Assembly (NCBI RefSeq): GCF_004023665.1
Contig: NZ_SAUF01000001.1
Span: 1,412,501 to 1,476,500 of the forward strand
From: Afifella aestuarii
Lineage (GTDB): Bacteria > Pseudomonadota > Alphaproteobacteria > Rhizobiales > Afifellaceae
Length of the DNA stretch: 64,000 nucleotides
Reading direction: 5' to 3'
Below, in pieces: positions 17,693 through 27,325 of this stretch. Position 1 is the first letter of the stretch; every line of letters starts with the position of its first letter. The notes beneath the pieces were generated by a model. It was given only the letters and a program-made list of their open reading frames with translations, had not been told where the DNA came from and did not search any database. The position numbers were made by a program, and so were the translations under genes.

Positions 17693-17765
17693 GACAAAAT
17701 ACCCGTTCGGGCTTGACCGCGATCTCGTTGTCGCAGCGCCGACTCATACCGAACAAAAGAGCAAC

Positions 17766-17794
17766 AAAAAAGGGGCGCCCGCAAGCGCCCCTTT
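17766..17794 (-). terminator. Intrinsic terminator of rpsF-rpsR-rplI
   Basis: On the minus strand, AAGGGGCGC and GCGCCCCTT form a nine-base stem with a short loop followed by a run of T. It lies about 25 bases after the rplI stop. Confidence 0.85.
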
Positions 17795-17817
17795 CGATAA
17801 TCCTCAGGAGAAGGCGA

Positions 17818-18432
17818 TTACTCGCGCTCCTCGTCCTCCGCGTCGACCTCGGTCGGCTCGAGCTGCAGATCCTCGGGATTCTCGAAGACCTCTTCGAGAG
17901 CCGCGGCCTCTGCATCATCGGCCTCTTCGTCATCGAAGCGATCGCGGCCGGAGAGGTTCTCGCCACGTTCCTGACGCTCGGCCTCATCGGCGTTGCGCGC
18001 GACGTTGAGCGTGATCGGCGCCTCGACCTCAGGATGCAGCGAAATCAGGATCGGATGCAGACCGAGCGTCTTGATCGGACGATCGAGCCAGACCTGGCTG
18101 CGTCCGACGGTGAAGCCGTCCTCGCCCAGGATGTCGGCGATGTCGCGCGTCGAGACGGAGCCATAAAGCTGGCCCGTTTCGCCGGCGGAGCGGATCACGC
18201 TGAAGGTCTTGCCGGCGAGCTTTTCGGCCACCGCATCGGCTTCCTTCTTGGCTTCCAGGTTGCGCGCTTCGAGCTGCGTCTTCTCACGCTCGAAACGGGC
18301 CTTGTTGGCCTCGGTGGCGCGCAGAGCCTTGCCTTTGGGCAGGAGGAAGTTGCGGGCGTAACCGTCGCGCACGCGCACTTCGTCGCCCATCTGGCCGAGC
18401 TTGGCTACGCGCTCCAGAAGAATGACTTGCAT
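17818..18432 (-). CDS. rplI: 50S ribosomal protein L9, with acidic C-terminal extension
   Basis: 204 residues compared with about 149 in E. coli. The core is unmistakable ([35 protein letters not shown], the long connecting helix, and the C-terminal domain [17 protein letters not shown]). The last 50-55 residues are an acidic, probably disordered tail ([20 protein letters not shown]). It is the last gene of the S6-S18-L9 operon. Confidence 0.97.
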   Translation of the reverse strand: MQVILLERVAKLGQMGDEVRVRDGYARNFLLPKGKALRATEANKARFEREKTQLEARNLEAKKEADAVAEKLAGKTFSVIRSAGETGQLYGSVSTRDIADILGEDGFTVGRSQVWLDRPIKTLGLHPILISLHPEVEAPITLNVARNADEAERQERGENLSGRDRFDDEEADDAEAAALEEVFENPEDLQLEPTEVDAEDEERE

Positions 18433-18513
18433 TTCTATCTCCTTGCTGTCCCGCCTGGCCGTGGCCGGCGGTTAGAGGCGTCAGACAGGCCGACGCCCCA
18501 ACGGGTTGGATCC

Positions 18514-18762
18514 TTACTTCAGGACGTAAGGCAGCAGGCCCAGGAAGCGGGCGCGCTTGATGGCCTTGGCGAGCTCGCGCTGCTTCTTGGCGGAAACCGC
18601 CGTGATGCGCGAGGGAACGATCTTGCCACGCTCGGAGACATAACGCTCCAGAAGCTTGACGTCCTTGTAGTCGATCCGCGGCGCATCCTCTCCGGAGAAC
18701 GGGCAGGACTTGCGACGACGGTGAAAGGGCCGACGGGTCGGCAGCTGTGCGATATCGACCAT
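18514..18762 (-). CDS. rpsR: 30S ribosomal protein S18
   Basis: 82 residues. The typical S18 core is present ([59 protein letters not shown]). The start MVDIAQLP follows GGAGAATAA, which overlaps the end of rpsF. A longer in-frame ORF enters rpsF and is rejected. S18 pairs with S6 on the 30S platform, and the genes are four bases apart. Confidence 0.97.
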   Translation of the reverse strand: MVDIAQLPTRRPFHRRRKSCPFSGEDAPRIDYKDVKLLERYVSERGKIVPSRITAVSAKKQRELAKAIKRARFLGLLPYVLK

Positions 18763-18766
18763 GTGC

Positions 18767-19144
18767 TTATTCTCCATCCTCGCGGCGGCGTTCGCGTTCG
18801 CGACGGCGACGCTCATCGCGCTCACGCTTCTGCATCTGCACGGAGGGCTCTTCCTCGTGCTCGTCGACGCGGATCGTCATGAAGCGGATGATGTCTTCAT
18901 TGTAGCGCATCTGACGCTCCATCTCCGCCACCACCGGGGAGGGGGCATCGATGTTCATCAGTGCGAAATACGCCTTGCGGTTCTTTTCGATACGGTAGGT
19001 GAGGGACTTCATGCCCCAGTTCTCGGTCTTACCGACAGAGCCACCACCCTGCTCGACGACACCCTTATAGTGTTCGACGAGCTCATCGACCCGCTGGCCC
19101 GACACATCCTGTCGGACCAGGAATACGTGCTCATAAAGTGACAT
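18767..19144 (-). CDS. rpsF: 30S ribosomal protein S6
   Basis: 125 residues starting [17 protein letters not shown]. The S6 fold residues include [18 protein letters not shown]. The C-terminus has a basic, Arg/Glu-rich tail ([19 protein letters not shown]). It is the first gene of the operon, behind a leader of roughly 190 bases. Confidence 0.97.
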   Translation of the reverse strand: MSLYEHVFLVRQDVSGQRVDELVEHYKGVVEQGGGSVGKTENWGMKSLTYRIEKNRKAYFALMNIDAPSPVVAEMERQMRYNEDIIRFMTIRVDEHEEEPSVQMQKRERDERRRRERERRREDGE

Positions 19145-19529
19145 AACTGGCCTTTCCATTCAGCAACCTGCCTGGCGCGGAGCCTCACCGAAGCCTCAGC
19201 CGGATCTTTCGAAAACCGGAGAAAGGCTCAAGAGTGCGTCTTCAGGAGCGGAGACACCGGGAACCGACCGGTCTTGCCGGTCTCGGCCACCTTTTGGGCA
19301 GCCGTCCCCATTCAGCCCCCGGCCGAAGCCGGTCGCATCGCTGCGTTATAGGGATTTTTCGTTTCCGTGCAAGCCTGTGGGGACCATGCCCTGACGAATG
19401 CCGGAAAAAGCGCACGATCTCTTGCGTTCATGCTCTTGCCCTTGCGTCGGGTTGCCTCATTCTAGTCCCATCCAACGCCCATGAGGCGGCGTTCCGCCAC
19501 CCGCTGATGCTCTTTCCGACCGGACACCG
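19145..19529. other. rpsF leader and mscS-like promoter region
   Basis: This 385-base gap between divergent genes holds the rpsF promoter and its structured leader on the minus side. No coding region is supported. S6:S18 feedback leaders are known in other bacteria, but I cannot prove that fold by eye here. Bases 19373-19529 should contain the promoter of the plus-strand mechanosensitive channel gene. Confidence 0.5.
19345..19372 (-). promoter_or_regulatory. Promoter of rpsF-rpsR-rplI
   Basis: On the minus strand TTGCAC (19367-19372) and TATAAC (19345-19350) are separated by 16 bases, close to sigma-70 consensus. Transcription would start near 19338. The leader to the rpsF start is about 190 bases and contains GC-rich inverted repeats such as GACCGGCAAGACCGGTC. 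Confidence 0.6.
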
Positions 19530-22334
19530 ATGCTTTTGACCGATCTGTTTCCTGCGCGTCTTTTGCGCCTTTCCGCCGTTCTGCTGGTGCTGTTCACACT
19601 TGCGGGTCTGGCGCCGAGCGGCGCTGGCGCGCAATCCCTGCCGATGCCGACCGTGCCCGGCACCGCTGACACGTCAGGCTCTTCGGATACGGCGAATGAG
19701 GGAGAGGGCGATACGAGCGGTGACAGCGCGCTCCGCGCCAAGTTGCTCGCCGACATCTTGAAGGACGAGAGAGCGCGTCAGGCGCTCATCGACCAGCTCG
19801 AACAACTTGCGAATCCGCAGTCGGAGGCGGCGGAGGCCGCGGCGCCGCAGGAAGAGGAAGACCAGTCGCTTGCCCGGCAGCTTGCCGATGCCACCAAGGG
19901 CGCGGCCGAGGCAAGCTATGGCGTGGTCGAGCGTCTCTTCCGCGACCTGAAAGGTCTTGGCGCGCTCGCCAAGCAGGCGGGCGATCTCGATTGGGGCGCG
20001 TTGCAGGTCGCCATTTTGCGGCTCTTCGGAACGATCGCGGTCACCGGAGTGGGCCTCGTCGTCTTCAGTTACCTTCTACAAAAGCTCACGCATCTCGTGA
20101 CGCGGCGCATATCGGGGCCGCATGCGGTCGTGAGGAGCATTGCTTTCGTCGTCGAAACGCTCGCCGACATCCTGGCCCTGGCGATCGCCTATGCGGTCGG
20201 CAGCGGGCTTGCCGTCGGCGTCTTCGGGGATGGCGGGCAGATGCAGATCGAGCAGTCGCTTTATCTCAACGCCTTCCTCATCGTCGGCGGCGTGCGTGTC
20301 TTCCTGCGGGCGATCGTGGCGTCGACGACGGAGACGACCTCTCTCATTCCCTACCGGGAAGGCATCACCGATTATGCCTATACCCGGCTGATGGTCGTGG
20401 CGGCGCTCTTGATCACCGGCATCGCCTTCCTGGTGCCCGTCGTCAACACCAGCCTCTCTTTCGTGGCCGGGCGCGGGCTGCGCGTCACCGTCATGCTGGT
20501 GGCGGCCTTCGTGGCTCTCACCTCGATGCGGACGCTCGCCGCGCGAATCAAGGAACGGCGTGACCCGGATACGCAGGGCATGGGCGGCCAGGTCGTGACC
20601 ATGTTCGTGCAGCTCTGGCCCTGGATCGGTACGCTCTACGTGCTCGCCGTCCTCTCCATCGGCATCACCCGGCCTTACCTGCTCGTCTCGTTCGTGGTCG
20701 GCGCCTCCGTGCGCACGGCGGTGGCGATCGGGATCGGCGTGGCGCTCGTCGCGCTGGTGAAGCTCGCGCTGCAGCGCGGCGTGCGTCTGCCGCAATGGAT
20801 GGCGCGCGAAGTGCCGGTTCTGGAACGGCGGATGAACACGCTCATCCCGGCAATTCTGAAGATCGTGCGCACGCTCGTGATCGTTGCCGTGATCCTCGCC
20901 ATCATCGACGCCTGGCAGGTGCTCGACATTTCCGGGTGGATTTCGACCGAGCGGGGAGCCGATCTCGTCGCGCGGGTCATCAGCGCCCTCATCATCGTCG
21001 TCGTCACCTATCTTCTGTGGATCGGCATCTCGTCGTGGATCGAGCACAGGCTCAACTACGGCAAGCAGGGGGCGATGCCGAGCGCGCGTGCGCGCACGAT
21101 CCTGTCCCTCATGCGCAACGGGCTTTCCATCACGCTCTTCGTGATCGCGGGTATGCTCGCTTTGTCGCAACTGGGTGTGAATATCGGGCCGCTTCTCGCC
21201 GGTGCCGGTGTCCTTGGTCTTGCCGTCGGTTTCGGATCCCAGAAGCTCGTCCAGGACGTCATAACAGGCGCCTTCATCCAGTTCGAGAACGCCATCAACG
21301 AGGGGGATGTCGTCACGGTCGCCGGCATTTCCGGCGTGGTGGAGAAGCTGACGGTGCGCTCCGTCGGCATTCGCGATCTGGCGGGCGTCTATCACATCGT
21401 GCCGTTCTCGTCGGTCGATGCCGTCTCCAACTCGATGCGCAAATTCGCCTATCACCTGGCCGAGGTCGGCGTCGCCTACCGCGAGAATATCCGCGAGGTG
21501 AAGGAGGCGATGCGCGAGGCCTTCGACCGTCTCAAGGCGAGCGAATACGGCACCGACATCATCGACGATTTCGAGATGCACGGGGTGACTGCATTGGCCG
21601 ATTCGGCCGTCATGGTGCGCGGGCGCATCAAGACGCTGCCGGGCAGCCAATGGGCGGTCGGCCGCGCCTATACGGAGATCATGAAAGAGGTCTTCGACGA
21701 GCGCGATATCGAGATCCCGTTCCCGCATCGCACGCTCTATCTCGGCGTCCACAAGGATGGGCATATCGACACCTTGCCGATCGCGATCGAAGAGCAGGCC
21801 CGTCGCAAAGCGCTGGAAGAGGCGGCCAAACCTCAGATCGAAGAAAAGGTGGTCTCTGCGGGCGGCGAGAAAAAGGACGGCGAGAAGAAGGACGAAAAAT
21901 CCGAACCGGCTCAAGGCTCGAGCGCTTCGGAGCCCTACACGGCACCGACCCAGGATCTGCCCGCGGAAGAGGGGCAGGCGAAGGCCGCAGCGCTCAAGGC
22001 CGCCGCGCTCTCCGGCGGAAAGGTCACGGAAGGTGAGCCGTTTGCGGACCAGTTCACCGAGGATCAGCTGCCCGATACGGAGGATTCGCGCAAAGCCGCC
22101 GCTTCCGTCGATCAGCCGGCCGAGGATGAGGCGGCCAAGAACAAGCCGTCTGGGGAAAAACCGGTCGGGGAGGGGCGCGACGCGAAGGCGTCCGACAAGA
22201 CCCCAGCAAGCCGTCGCACGAGCGGGCAGGGCGCGAAGGGGTCGCGTTCGCAAAATCGCAGCCGCAGACCGCGTCGCCGGCGCAAGGACGAGCCGAAGCT
22301 GCCGGAACCGACGCAGGATTCGGACGACGAATAG
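19530..22334 (+). CDS. Large MscS-family mechanosensitive channel with charged C-terminal tail
   Basis: 934 residues. A signal peptide (residues 1-35) and an Asp/Ser-rich periplasmic segment precede about ten hydrophobic helices. The pore and beta domain at about residues 545-615 read LLAGAGVLGLAVGFGSQKL, VQDVITGAFIQFENAINEGD and VEKLTVRSVGIRD, which is the MscS signature. The alpha/beta domain follows (VGVAYRENIREVKEAMREAF). From about residue 770 the tail is a low-complexity Lys/Glu/Ala/Pro region ending in an Arg-rich stretch (RSRRPRRRRKDEPKLPEP). It probably acts as an osmotic release valve in the inner membrane. It resembles the MscK/YbdG-type larger relatives rather than MscS itself. 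Confidence 0.85.
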   Translation: MLLTDLFPARLLRLSAVLLVLFTLAGLAPSGAGAQSLPMPTVPGTADTSGSSDTANEGEGDTSGDSALRAKLLADILKDERARQALIDQLEQLANPQSEAAEAAAPQEEEDQSLARQLADATKGAAEASYGVVERLFRDLKGLGALAKQAGDLDWGALQVAILRLFGTIAVTGVGLVVFSYLLQKLTHLVTRRISGPHAVVRSIAFVVETLADILALAIAYAVGSGLAVGVFGDGGQMQIEQSLYLNAFLIVGGVRVFLRAIVASTTETTSLIPYREGITDYAYTRLMVVAALLITGIAFLVPVVNTSLSFVAGRGLRVTVMLVAAFVALTSMRTLAARIKERRDPDTQGMGGQVVTMFVQLWPWIGTLYVLAVLSIGITRPYLLVSFVVGASVRTAVAIGIGVALVALVKLALQRGVRLPQWMAREVPVLERRMNTLIPAILKIVRTLVIVAVILAIIDAWQVLDISGWISTERGADLVARVISALIIVVVTYLLWIGISSWIEHRLNYGKQGAMPSARARTILSLMRNGLSITLFVIAGMLALSQLGVNIGPLLAGAGVLGLAVGFGSQKLVQDVITGAFIQFENAINEGDVVTVAGISGVVEKLTVRSVGIRDLAGVYHIVPFSSVDAVSNSMRKFAYHLAEVGVAYRENIREVKEAMREAFDRLKASEYGTDIIDDFEMHGVTALADSAVMVRGRIKTLPGSQWAVGRAYTEIMKEVFDERDIEIPFPHRTLYLGVHKDGHIDTLPIAIEEQARRKALEEAAKPQIEEKVVSAGGEKKDGEKKDEKSEPAQGSSASEPYTAPTQDLPAEEGQAKAAALKAAALSGGKVTEGEPFADQFTEDQLPDTEDSRKAAASVDQPAEDEAAKNKPSGEKPVGEGRDAKASDKTPASRRTSGQGAKGSRSQNRSRRPRRRRKDEPKLPEPTQDSDDE

Positions 22335-22480
22335 AGGCGCGCAGGATGTTCTTGTGGGGTGCCGCGACGGGCGTCATGGCGCCTTGACAGTCCACGCGCA
22401 GCGTGATCACACCCGCTCAACTGACGTCGCGGCCCTTTCGGCCACAAGAACAAACGCGGCAAGAACAAAAAGGAGAAGCC

Positions 22481-23434
22481 ATGGCCACCGTGTTCGCTTT
22501 CCCGGGGCAGGGCAGCCAGGCCGTCGGCATGGGAGCTGCGCTCGCAGACGCTTTTCCGGAAGCGCGCGCGGTTTTTCAGGAAGTGGATGACGCGCTCGGC
22601 GAGGCTCTTTCGAAGACGATTTTCGAGGGGCCGGATGATGCGCTCACTTTGACGCGCAACGCGCAGCCGGCGCTGATGGCGGTTTCCATGGCGGCTCTGA
22701 AGGCGCTCGAAACGCAGGGGATTTCGGTTTCGGCACATGCCGATTTCGTCGCCGGTCATTCGCTTGGCGAATATTCCGCGCTGGCGGCGGCCGGAAGCCT
22801 TTCGATCGCCGATGCGGCGAGGCTCCTGCGCATTCGCGGCGATGCCATGCAGGCGGCGGTGCCGGTCGGCGAGGGCGCCATGGCGGCGATCCTCGGTCTC
22901 GATATCGAGGCGGTACGGGAGATCGCCAACGAGGCCGCGCAGGCCGATGTCTGCGAGGCGGCGAACGACAATGCGCCGGGACAGGTGGTCGTCTCCGGAA
23001 GCAAGGCGGCCGTCGAACGGGCGGCGGAGATGGCCAAGGCCAAGGGCGCGAAGCGCGCCATGCTTCTGCCGGTGTCCGCACCCTTCCATTGCGCCTTGAT
23101 GCAGCCGGCGGCCGAACGCATGGCCGATGCGCTCGCGCAGACTGAGATTGCGCCGCCGTCGGTGCCGGTCGTGGCGAATGTCACGGCGCGGCCGTTGACG
23201 GAGGTTTCGGAAATTCGTCAACGGCTCGTCGAGCAGGTGACGGGGGCCGTCCGCTGGCGCGAATCAGTCGCCTGGATGGGTGAGAACGGTGTGACGCTCC
23301 TGGCCGAGATCGGCGCCGGGCGTGTCCTCTCCGGTCTCGTCCGTCGTATTGCGCCTGGAATGAGCGCACTGACCGTCGGCAAGCCCGAGGAGATCGAGGC
23401 TGCCGTGGCGGCGCTGAAAGCGGCGAAAGAATAG
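22481..23434 (+). CDS. fabD: Malonyl-CoA:ACP transacylase
   Basis: 317 residues. FabD loads malonate onto ACP. The catalytic serine is in VAGHSLGEYSAL, and the catalytic histidine is in LPVSAPFHCALMQPA. FAFPGQGSQAVGMG opens the protein. Start ATG at 22481 follows AAGGAGAAGCC, while the in-frame ATG at 22403 lacks a site. It is the first gene of fabD-fabG-acpP-fabF. Confidence 0.97.
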   Translation: MATVFAFPGQGSQAVGMGAALADAFPEARAVFQEVDDALGEALSKTIFEGPDDALTLTRNAQPALMAVSMAALKALETQGISVSAHADFVAGHSLGEYSALAAAGSLSIADAARLLRIRGDAMQAAVPVGEGAMAAILGLDIEAVREIANEAAQADVCEAANDNAPGQVVVSGSKAAVERAAEMAKAKGAKRAMLLPVSAPFHCALMQPAAERMADALAQTEIAPPSVPVVANVTARPLTEVSEIRQRLVEQVTGAVRWRESVAWMGENGVTLLAEIGAGRVLSGLVRRIAPGMSALTVGKPEEIEAAVAALKAAKE

Positions 23435-23457
23435 TCAGAAAGAAGAGGGGAGAGGGC

Positions 23458-24195
23458 ATGTTCAGCCTTGAGGGAAAACGCGCGCTCGTCACCGGCGCGA
23501 GCGGGGGAATCGGCGGTGCGATCGCGCGGGGGCTTCATGCCCAGGGCGCGACGGTTGCGCTGTCGGGCACCCGTGAAGAGCCACTGAACGCGCTTGCCGC
23601 CGAACTTGGCGACCGCGCGCATGTGCTTCTTGCCAATCTCTCCGATACGGCGGCCGTCGACGGGCTCATCGGTGAGGCCGAGAAGGCGATGGGCGGGCTC
23701 GACATTCTCGTCAACAATGCCGGCCTGACGCGCGACGGCCTCGCCATGCGCATGAAGGACGCCGATTGGGAGATCGTTCTCAAGGTCAATCTGGAGGCGG
23801 CCTTCCGCCTGTCGCGTGCCGCGCTCAAAGGCATGATGCGCCAGAGGGCCGGGCGGATCATCAACATCACCTCGGTCGTCGGGGTGACCGGCAATGCCGG
23901 TCAGGCGAATTACGCGGCCTCGAAAGCCGGTCTCATCGGCATGTCGAAGGCGCTGGCCCAGGAGGTGGCGAGCCGCGGCATTACCGTGAATTGCATCGCC
24001 CCCGGATTCATCTCCAGCGCCATGACCGACCAGCTCAATGAGAAGCAGCGCGAAGGAATCATGTCGAGCATTCCGGCCGGCCGGCTTGGAAGCGGCGAAG
24101 ACATTGCTGCGGCTGCGGTTTTCCTGGCGAGCCAGGAAGCCGGCTACGTCACGGGGCAGACGCTGCACGTCAATGGCGGCATGGCGATGATCTGA
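23458..24195 (+). CDS. fabG: 3-oxoacyl-ACP reductase
   Basis: 245 residues. FabG reduces beta-ketoacyl-ACP with NADPH. SDR motifs: TGASGGIGGAIARGL near residue 12, NNAGLTRDGL, the catalytic INITSVVG and YAASKAGLIG. The FabG-like C-terminus is TGQTLHVNGGMAMI. It lies 23 bases after fabD with AGAGGGGAGAGG before the start. Confidence 0.96.
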   Translation: MFSLEGKRALVTGASGGIGGAIARGLHAQGATVALSGTREEPLNALAAELGDRAHVLLANLSDTAAVDGLIGEAEKAMGGLDILVNNAGLTRDGLAMRMKDADWEIVLKVNLEAAFRLSRAALKGMMRQRAGRIINITSVVGVTGNAGQANYAASKAGLIGMSKALAQEVASRGITVNCIAPGFISSAMTDQLNEKQREGIMSSIPAGRLGSGEDIAAAAVFLASQEAGYVTGQTLHVNGGMAMI

Positions 24196-24374
24196 CGCCA
24201 AAGAACCGCACGACCAGCGTCTTCCGACTGCTGGTCAAGGCCATAGAAACATGATAACGGACCGCGCGACCATCCCCGTTCGACCCCTCGACCGCGCGGC
24301 AATCCGGGTTTTTCAGGGGATAAGGACTGTTTTTCACGGTCATACCAGACCAGGCAATCGAGGAAGCTGAGGCT

Positions 24375-24617
24375 ATGAGTGAGAGCAATATCGAGGAGCG
24401 CGTCAAAAAGATCGTCGTGGAGCACCTTGGCGTTGAAGAAGAAAAGGTCACCAAGGAAGCCAGCTTCATTGATGACCTCGGCGCCGACAGCCTGGACACG
24501 GTCGAGCTTGTGATGGCGTTCGAAGAAGAGTTCGGCGTGGAAATTCCGGACGATGCCGCTGAGACCATCCTGACGGTGGGCGATGCTGTGTCGTTCCTCG
24601 AGAAGAACGCCGGCTGA
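24375..24617 (+). CDS. acpP: Acyl carrier protein
   Basis: 80 residues, acidic, with the phosphopantetheine serine in [13 protein letters not shown]. It carries growing acyl chains for FabF/FabG. It is separated from fabG by 179 bases, so it probably has its own promoter as is usual for this highly expressed gene. AGGAAGCTGAGG precedes the ATG. Confidence 0.97.
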   Translation: MSESNIEERVKKIVVEHLGVEEEKVTKEASFIDDLGADSLDTVELVMAFEEEFGVEIPDDAAETILTVGDAVSFLEKNAG

Positions 24618-24646
24618 CCTTCTCTCGTGATTTGCGGTACAGTGGA

Positions 24647-25909
24647 ATGAGACGCGTCGTCGTCACGGGTCTCGGCATGGTTTCGCCCCTCGGTTGCGGG
24701 GTGGAGGAAACCTGGTCGAGACTTCTTGCTGGTGAGAGTGGTGCAGCACGCATCGAGGCCTTCAAGGTCGACGATCTTGCGTGTCAGATCGCTTGCCAGA
24801 TCCCGCGTGGCGACGGCTCCAACGGCACCTACAATCCGAACGATTGGATGGAGGTGAAGGAGCAGCGCAAGGTCGATGAATTCATCACCTTTTCCATGGC
24901 CGCTGCTGCCCAGGCGCTGAAAGATGCCGAGTGGGAGCCCGACGAATACGAAGACCAGATCCGCACGGGCGTGCTGATCGGGTCCGGTATCGGCGGGATC
25001 CGCGGCATCGTCGAAGGCGGGCTTTTGTTGGAGGAGAAGGGGCCGCGTCGCGTGTCTCCCTTCTTCATCCCAGGCCGGCTCATCAACCTTGCGGCAGGGT
25101 ATGTCTCGATCCAGCACAATCTGAAGGGCCCGAATCATGCCGTCGTGACGGCGTGCTCCACGGGCGCTCATGCTATCGGCGACGCGTCGCGCCTCATCGC
25201 GCTGGGCGATGCCGAAGTGATGGTGGCGGGCGGTACCGAATCACCCCTCAATCGCGTCTCGGTGGCGGGCTTTGCCGCCTGCCGGGCGCTATCAACAAAT
25301 TTCAACGATTCTCCGACAAAGGCGTCGAGACCCTATGACCGCGACCGTGACGGCTTCGTCATGGGCGAGGGAGCGGGTGTCGTCGTTCTGGAAGAGCTCG
25401 AACACGCCAAGGCGCGTGGCGCGCGCATCTATGGCGAGATCGTCGGTTACGGCATGTCGGGCGACGCCTATCACATTACGGCTCCGGCCGAGGATGGCGA
25501 TGGCGCCTATCGATGCATGACCGCCGCTTTGAAGCGGGCGGGCGTCAGCCCCGACGAGATCGACTATATCAACGCGCATGGCACCTCGACGCCGCTCGGC
25601 GACGAGATCGAGCTGCGCGCCGTGGAACGCCTGACCGGTCAGCATGCCTCCGAGATGACGATGTCGTCGACGAAGTCGGCGGTCGGTCATCTTCTGGGAG
25701 CCGCCGGCGCGGTCGAAGCGATCTTCTCGATCCTCGCCATTCGCGACAATGTCGCGCCGCCGACGATCAATCTCGACAATCCGTCGGTCAACACGCCGAT
25801 CGATCTCGTGCCGCATCAGCCGAAGGAAAAGCCGATCAATGTCGCGCTTTCCAACTCCTTCGGATTCGGCGGTACGAACGCCTCGCTCGTCTTCCGGCGT
25901 TTCAATTAG
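24647..25909 (+). CDS. fabF: 3-oxoacyl-ACP synthase II
   Basis: 420 residues. FabF condenses malonyl-ACP with acyl-ACP. The catalytic triad of the KAS II family is visible: Cys in VVTACSTGAHAIG, His in INAHGTSTPLGD and His in SAVGHLLGAAGAVEA. It begins MRRVVVTGLGMVSPLG, which matches the family start; an in-frame TTG 15 bases earlier is less likely. It lies 29 bases after acpP. Confidence 0.96.
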   Translation: MRRVVVTGLGMVSPLGCGVEETWSRLLAGESGAARIEAFKVDDLACQIACQIPRGDGSNGTYNPNDWMEVKEQRKVDEFITFSMAAAAQALKDAEWEPDEYEDQIRTGVLIGSGIGGIRGIVEGGLLLEEKGPRRVSPFFIPGRLINLAAGYVSIQHNLKGPNHAVVTACSTGAHAIGDASRLIALGDAEVMVAGGTESPLNRVSVAGFAACRALSTNFNDSPTKASRPYDRDRDGFVMGEGAGVVVLEELEHAKARGARIYGEIVGYGMSGDAYHITAPAEDGDGAYRCMTAALKRAGVSPDEIDYINAHGTSTPLGDEIELRAVERLTGQHASEMTMSSTKSAVGHLLGAAGAVEAIFSILAIRDNVAPPTINLDNPSVNTPIDLVPHQPKEKPINVALSNSFGFGGTNASLVFRRFN

Positions 25910-25988
25910 CTGATCGGCCGGCAGCGGCCCTCTTTCGCCATATTCGAGCTTAGTTGTCGGATCGACGGCGACGTGGGAAAAGCGGGCA

Positions 25989-27257
25989 ATGAACGAAAAA
26001 GTGCCGAGCGAGCAAACAGGGATTCCTGAGGCTGACGCTGCCAACGGCGAAGCGCGGCCTGCGGAGCACAACGGTGCGCGCTCCGGTCGCCGAATCAATC
26101 CGAAGAGCCCGCGCCAGGCGATCCAGCCTGAGCCGGCACCGCCGCCTCCGCCGCGCTCCAAGCAGGCGAAGCACCCGGTCGTGGTGACGCTCAATTTCTT
26201 TCTGATGACAGCGGTGCTTGCCGTCCTCTTCGCGGGCGGCGCGCTTTATTTCGGCAAGCAGCGCTTCATCGCGGACGGGCCTCTGGAAGAGCCGCGGACG
26301 GTGTTGGTCACCCGCGGCTCGGGCGTCGATGCGATCGCCGCGCAGCTGAAGCGCAACAACGTCATCGACAGCCCGCTCATCTTCAACGTCGGGGTGCGCC
26401 TCAACGAGGCTGCGAGCCGCCTGCAATACGGCGAATATCTCTTCCAGCCGCATGTCTCGATGCGGGAGGTGATGGAGATCCTCACCTCGGGCAAATCGAT
26501 CCTGCATGCCGTGACGATTCCGGAAGGGCTCACCAGCCAGCAGATCGTCGACAAGCTTCGGGCCGACGATGTGCTCGTCGGCGAGATCGAGACGGTGCCG
26601 CCCGAGGGTTCGCTGCTGCCGGAAACCTACAAGTTCACGCGCGGGGCGACGCGCCAGCAGATCCTTGAGCAGATGGAGCGGGCGCAGGACCGGCTTCTGG
26701 ACGAGGTCTGGGGACGCCGCTCGCCGGATCTGCCCATCGAAACGCCGGAAGAGCTCGTGACGCTGGCCTCGATCGTGGAGAAGGAGACCGGCAAGGCCGA
26801 CGAACGGCCGCGCGTTGCCGCCGTCTTCATCAACCGCCTGAAGCGCGGCATGCGCCTGCAGTCCGACCCGACGATCATCTACGGGCTCTTCGGCGGTGCA
26901 GGAAAACCGTCCGACCGGCCGATCCTTGCCTCCGATCTGGAGAAGGAAACCGAGTACAACACCTACCAGATCAGCGGTCTGCCGCCCGGGCCGATCGCCA
27001 ATCCGGGACGCGCGGCACTCGAAGCCGTCGCCAATCCGTCGCGTACGGACGATCTCTATTTCGTCGCCGACGGAACAGGCGGCCATGTCTTCTCCACGAC
27101 GCTTGCGGATCATAATCGCAACGTGGCGCGCTGGCGGCGTATCGAGCGCACGCAGCGGGCTGCCGAGGAGGCGGAGGCCGAGGCGGAGGTTCTTCAAGAG
27201 GAGCCGATGCCGGGGGCGGAAAACCTCATCCCGCGTCCGCGACCAGAGCCGGAATGA
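25989..27257 (+). CDS. mltG: Endolytic murein transglycosylase MltG
   Basis: 422 residues. A polar, proline-rich cytoplasmic segment of about 60 residues precedes one transmembrane helix (residues about 62-87). A LysM-like region and the YceG catalytic domain follow. The catalytic glutamate is in LASIVEKETGKADERP, followed by VAAVFINRLKRGMRLQSDPT and PPGPIANPGRAALEA. MltG cuts nascent glycan strands and sets their length. The tail is Ala/Glu-rich. The position after fabF is common in alphaproteobacteria. Confidence 0.93.
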   Translation: MNEKVPSEQTGIPEADAANGEARPAEHNGARSGRRINPKSPRQAIQPEPAPPPPPRSKQAKHPVVVTLNFFLMTAVLAVLFAGGALYFGKQRFIADGPLEEPRTVLVTRGSGVDAIAAQLKRNNVIDSPLIFNVGVRLNEAASRLQYGEYLFQPHVSMREVMEILTSGKSILHAVTIPEGLTSQQIVDKLRADDVLVGEIETVPPEGSLLPETYKFTRGATRQQILEQMERAQDRLLDEVWGRRSPDLPIETPEELVTLASIVEKETGKADERPRVAAVFINRLKRGMRLQSDPTIIYGLFGGAGKPSDRPILASDLEKETEYNTYQISGLPPGPIANPGRAALEAVANPSRTDDLYFVADGTGGHVFSTTLADHNRNVARWRRIERTQRAAEEAEAEAEVLQEEPMPGAENLIPRPRPEPE

Positions 27258-27325
27258 GGGGCAAGGCTTGTCCGGGCGGCGCGCCCGCGCTACGCCCCTT
27301 CCACACTTACAGCTGATTACGGCAC

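Noticed and set aside
19145-19529. tRNA or other structural RNA genes
   Set aside because: Gaps were scanned for cloverleaf arms and CCA ends; none was convincing.
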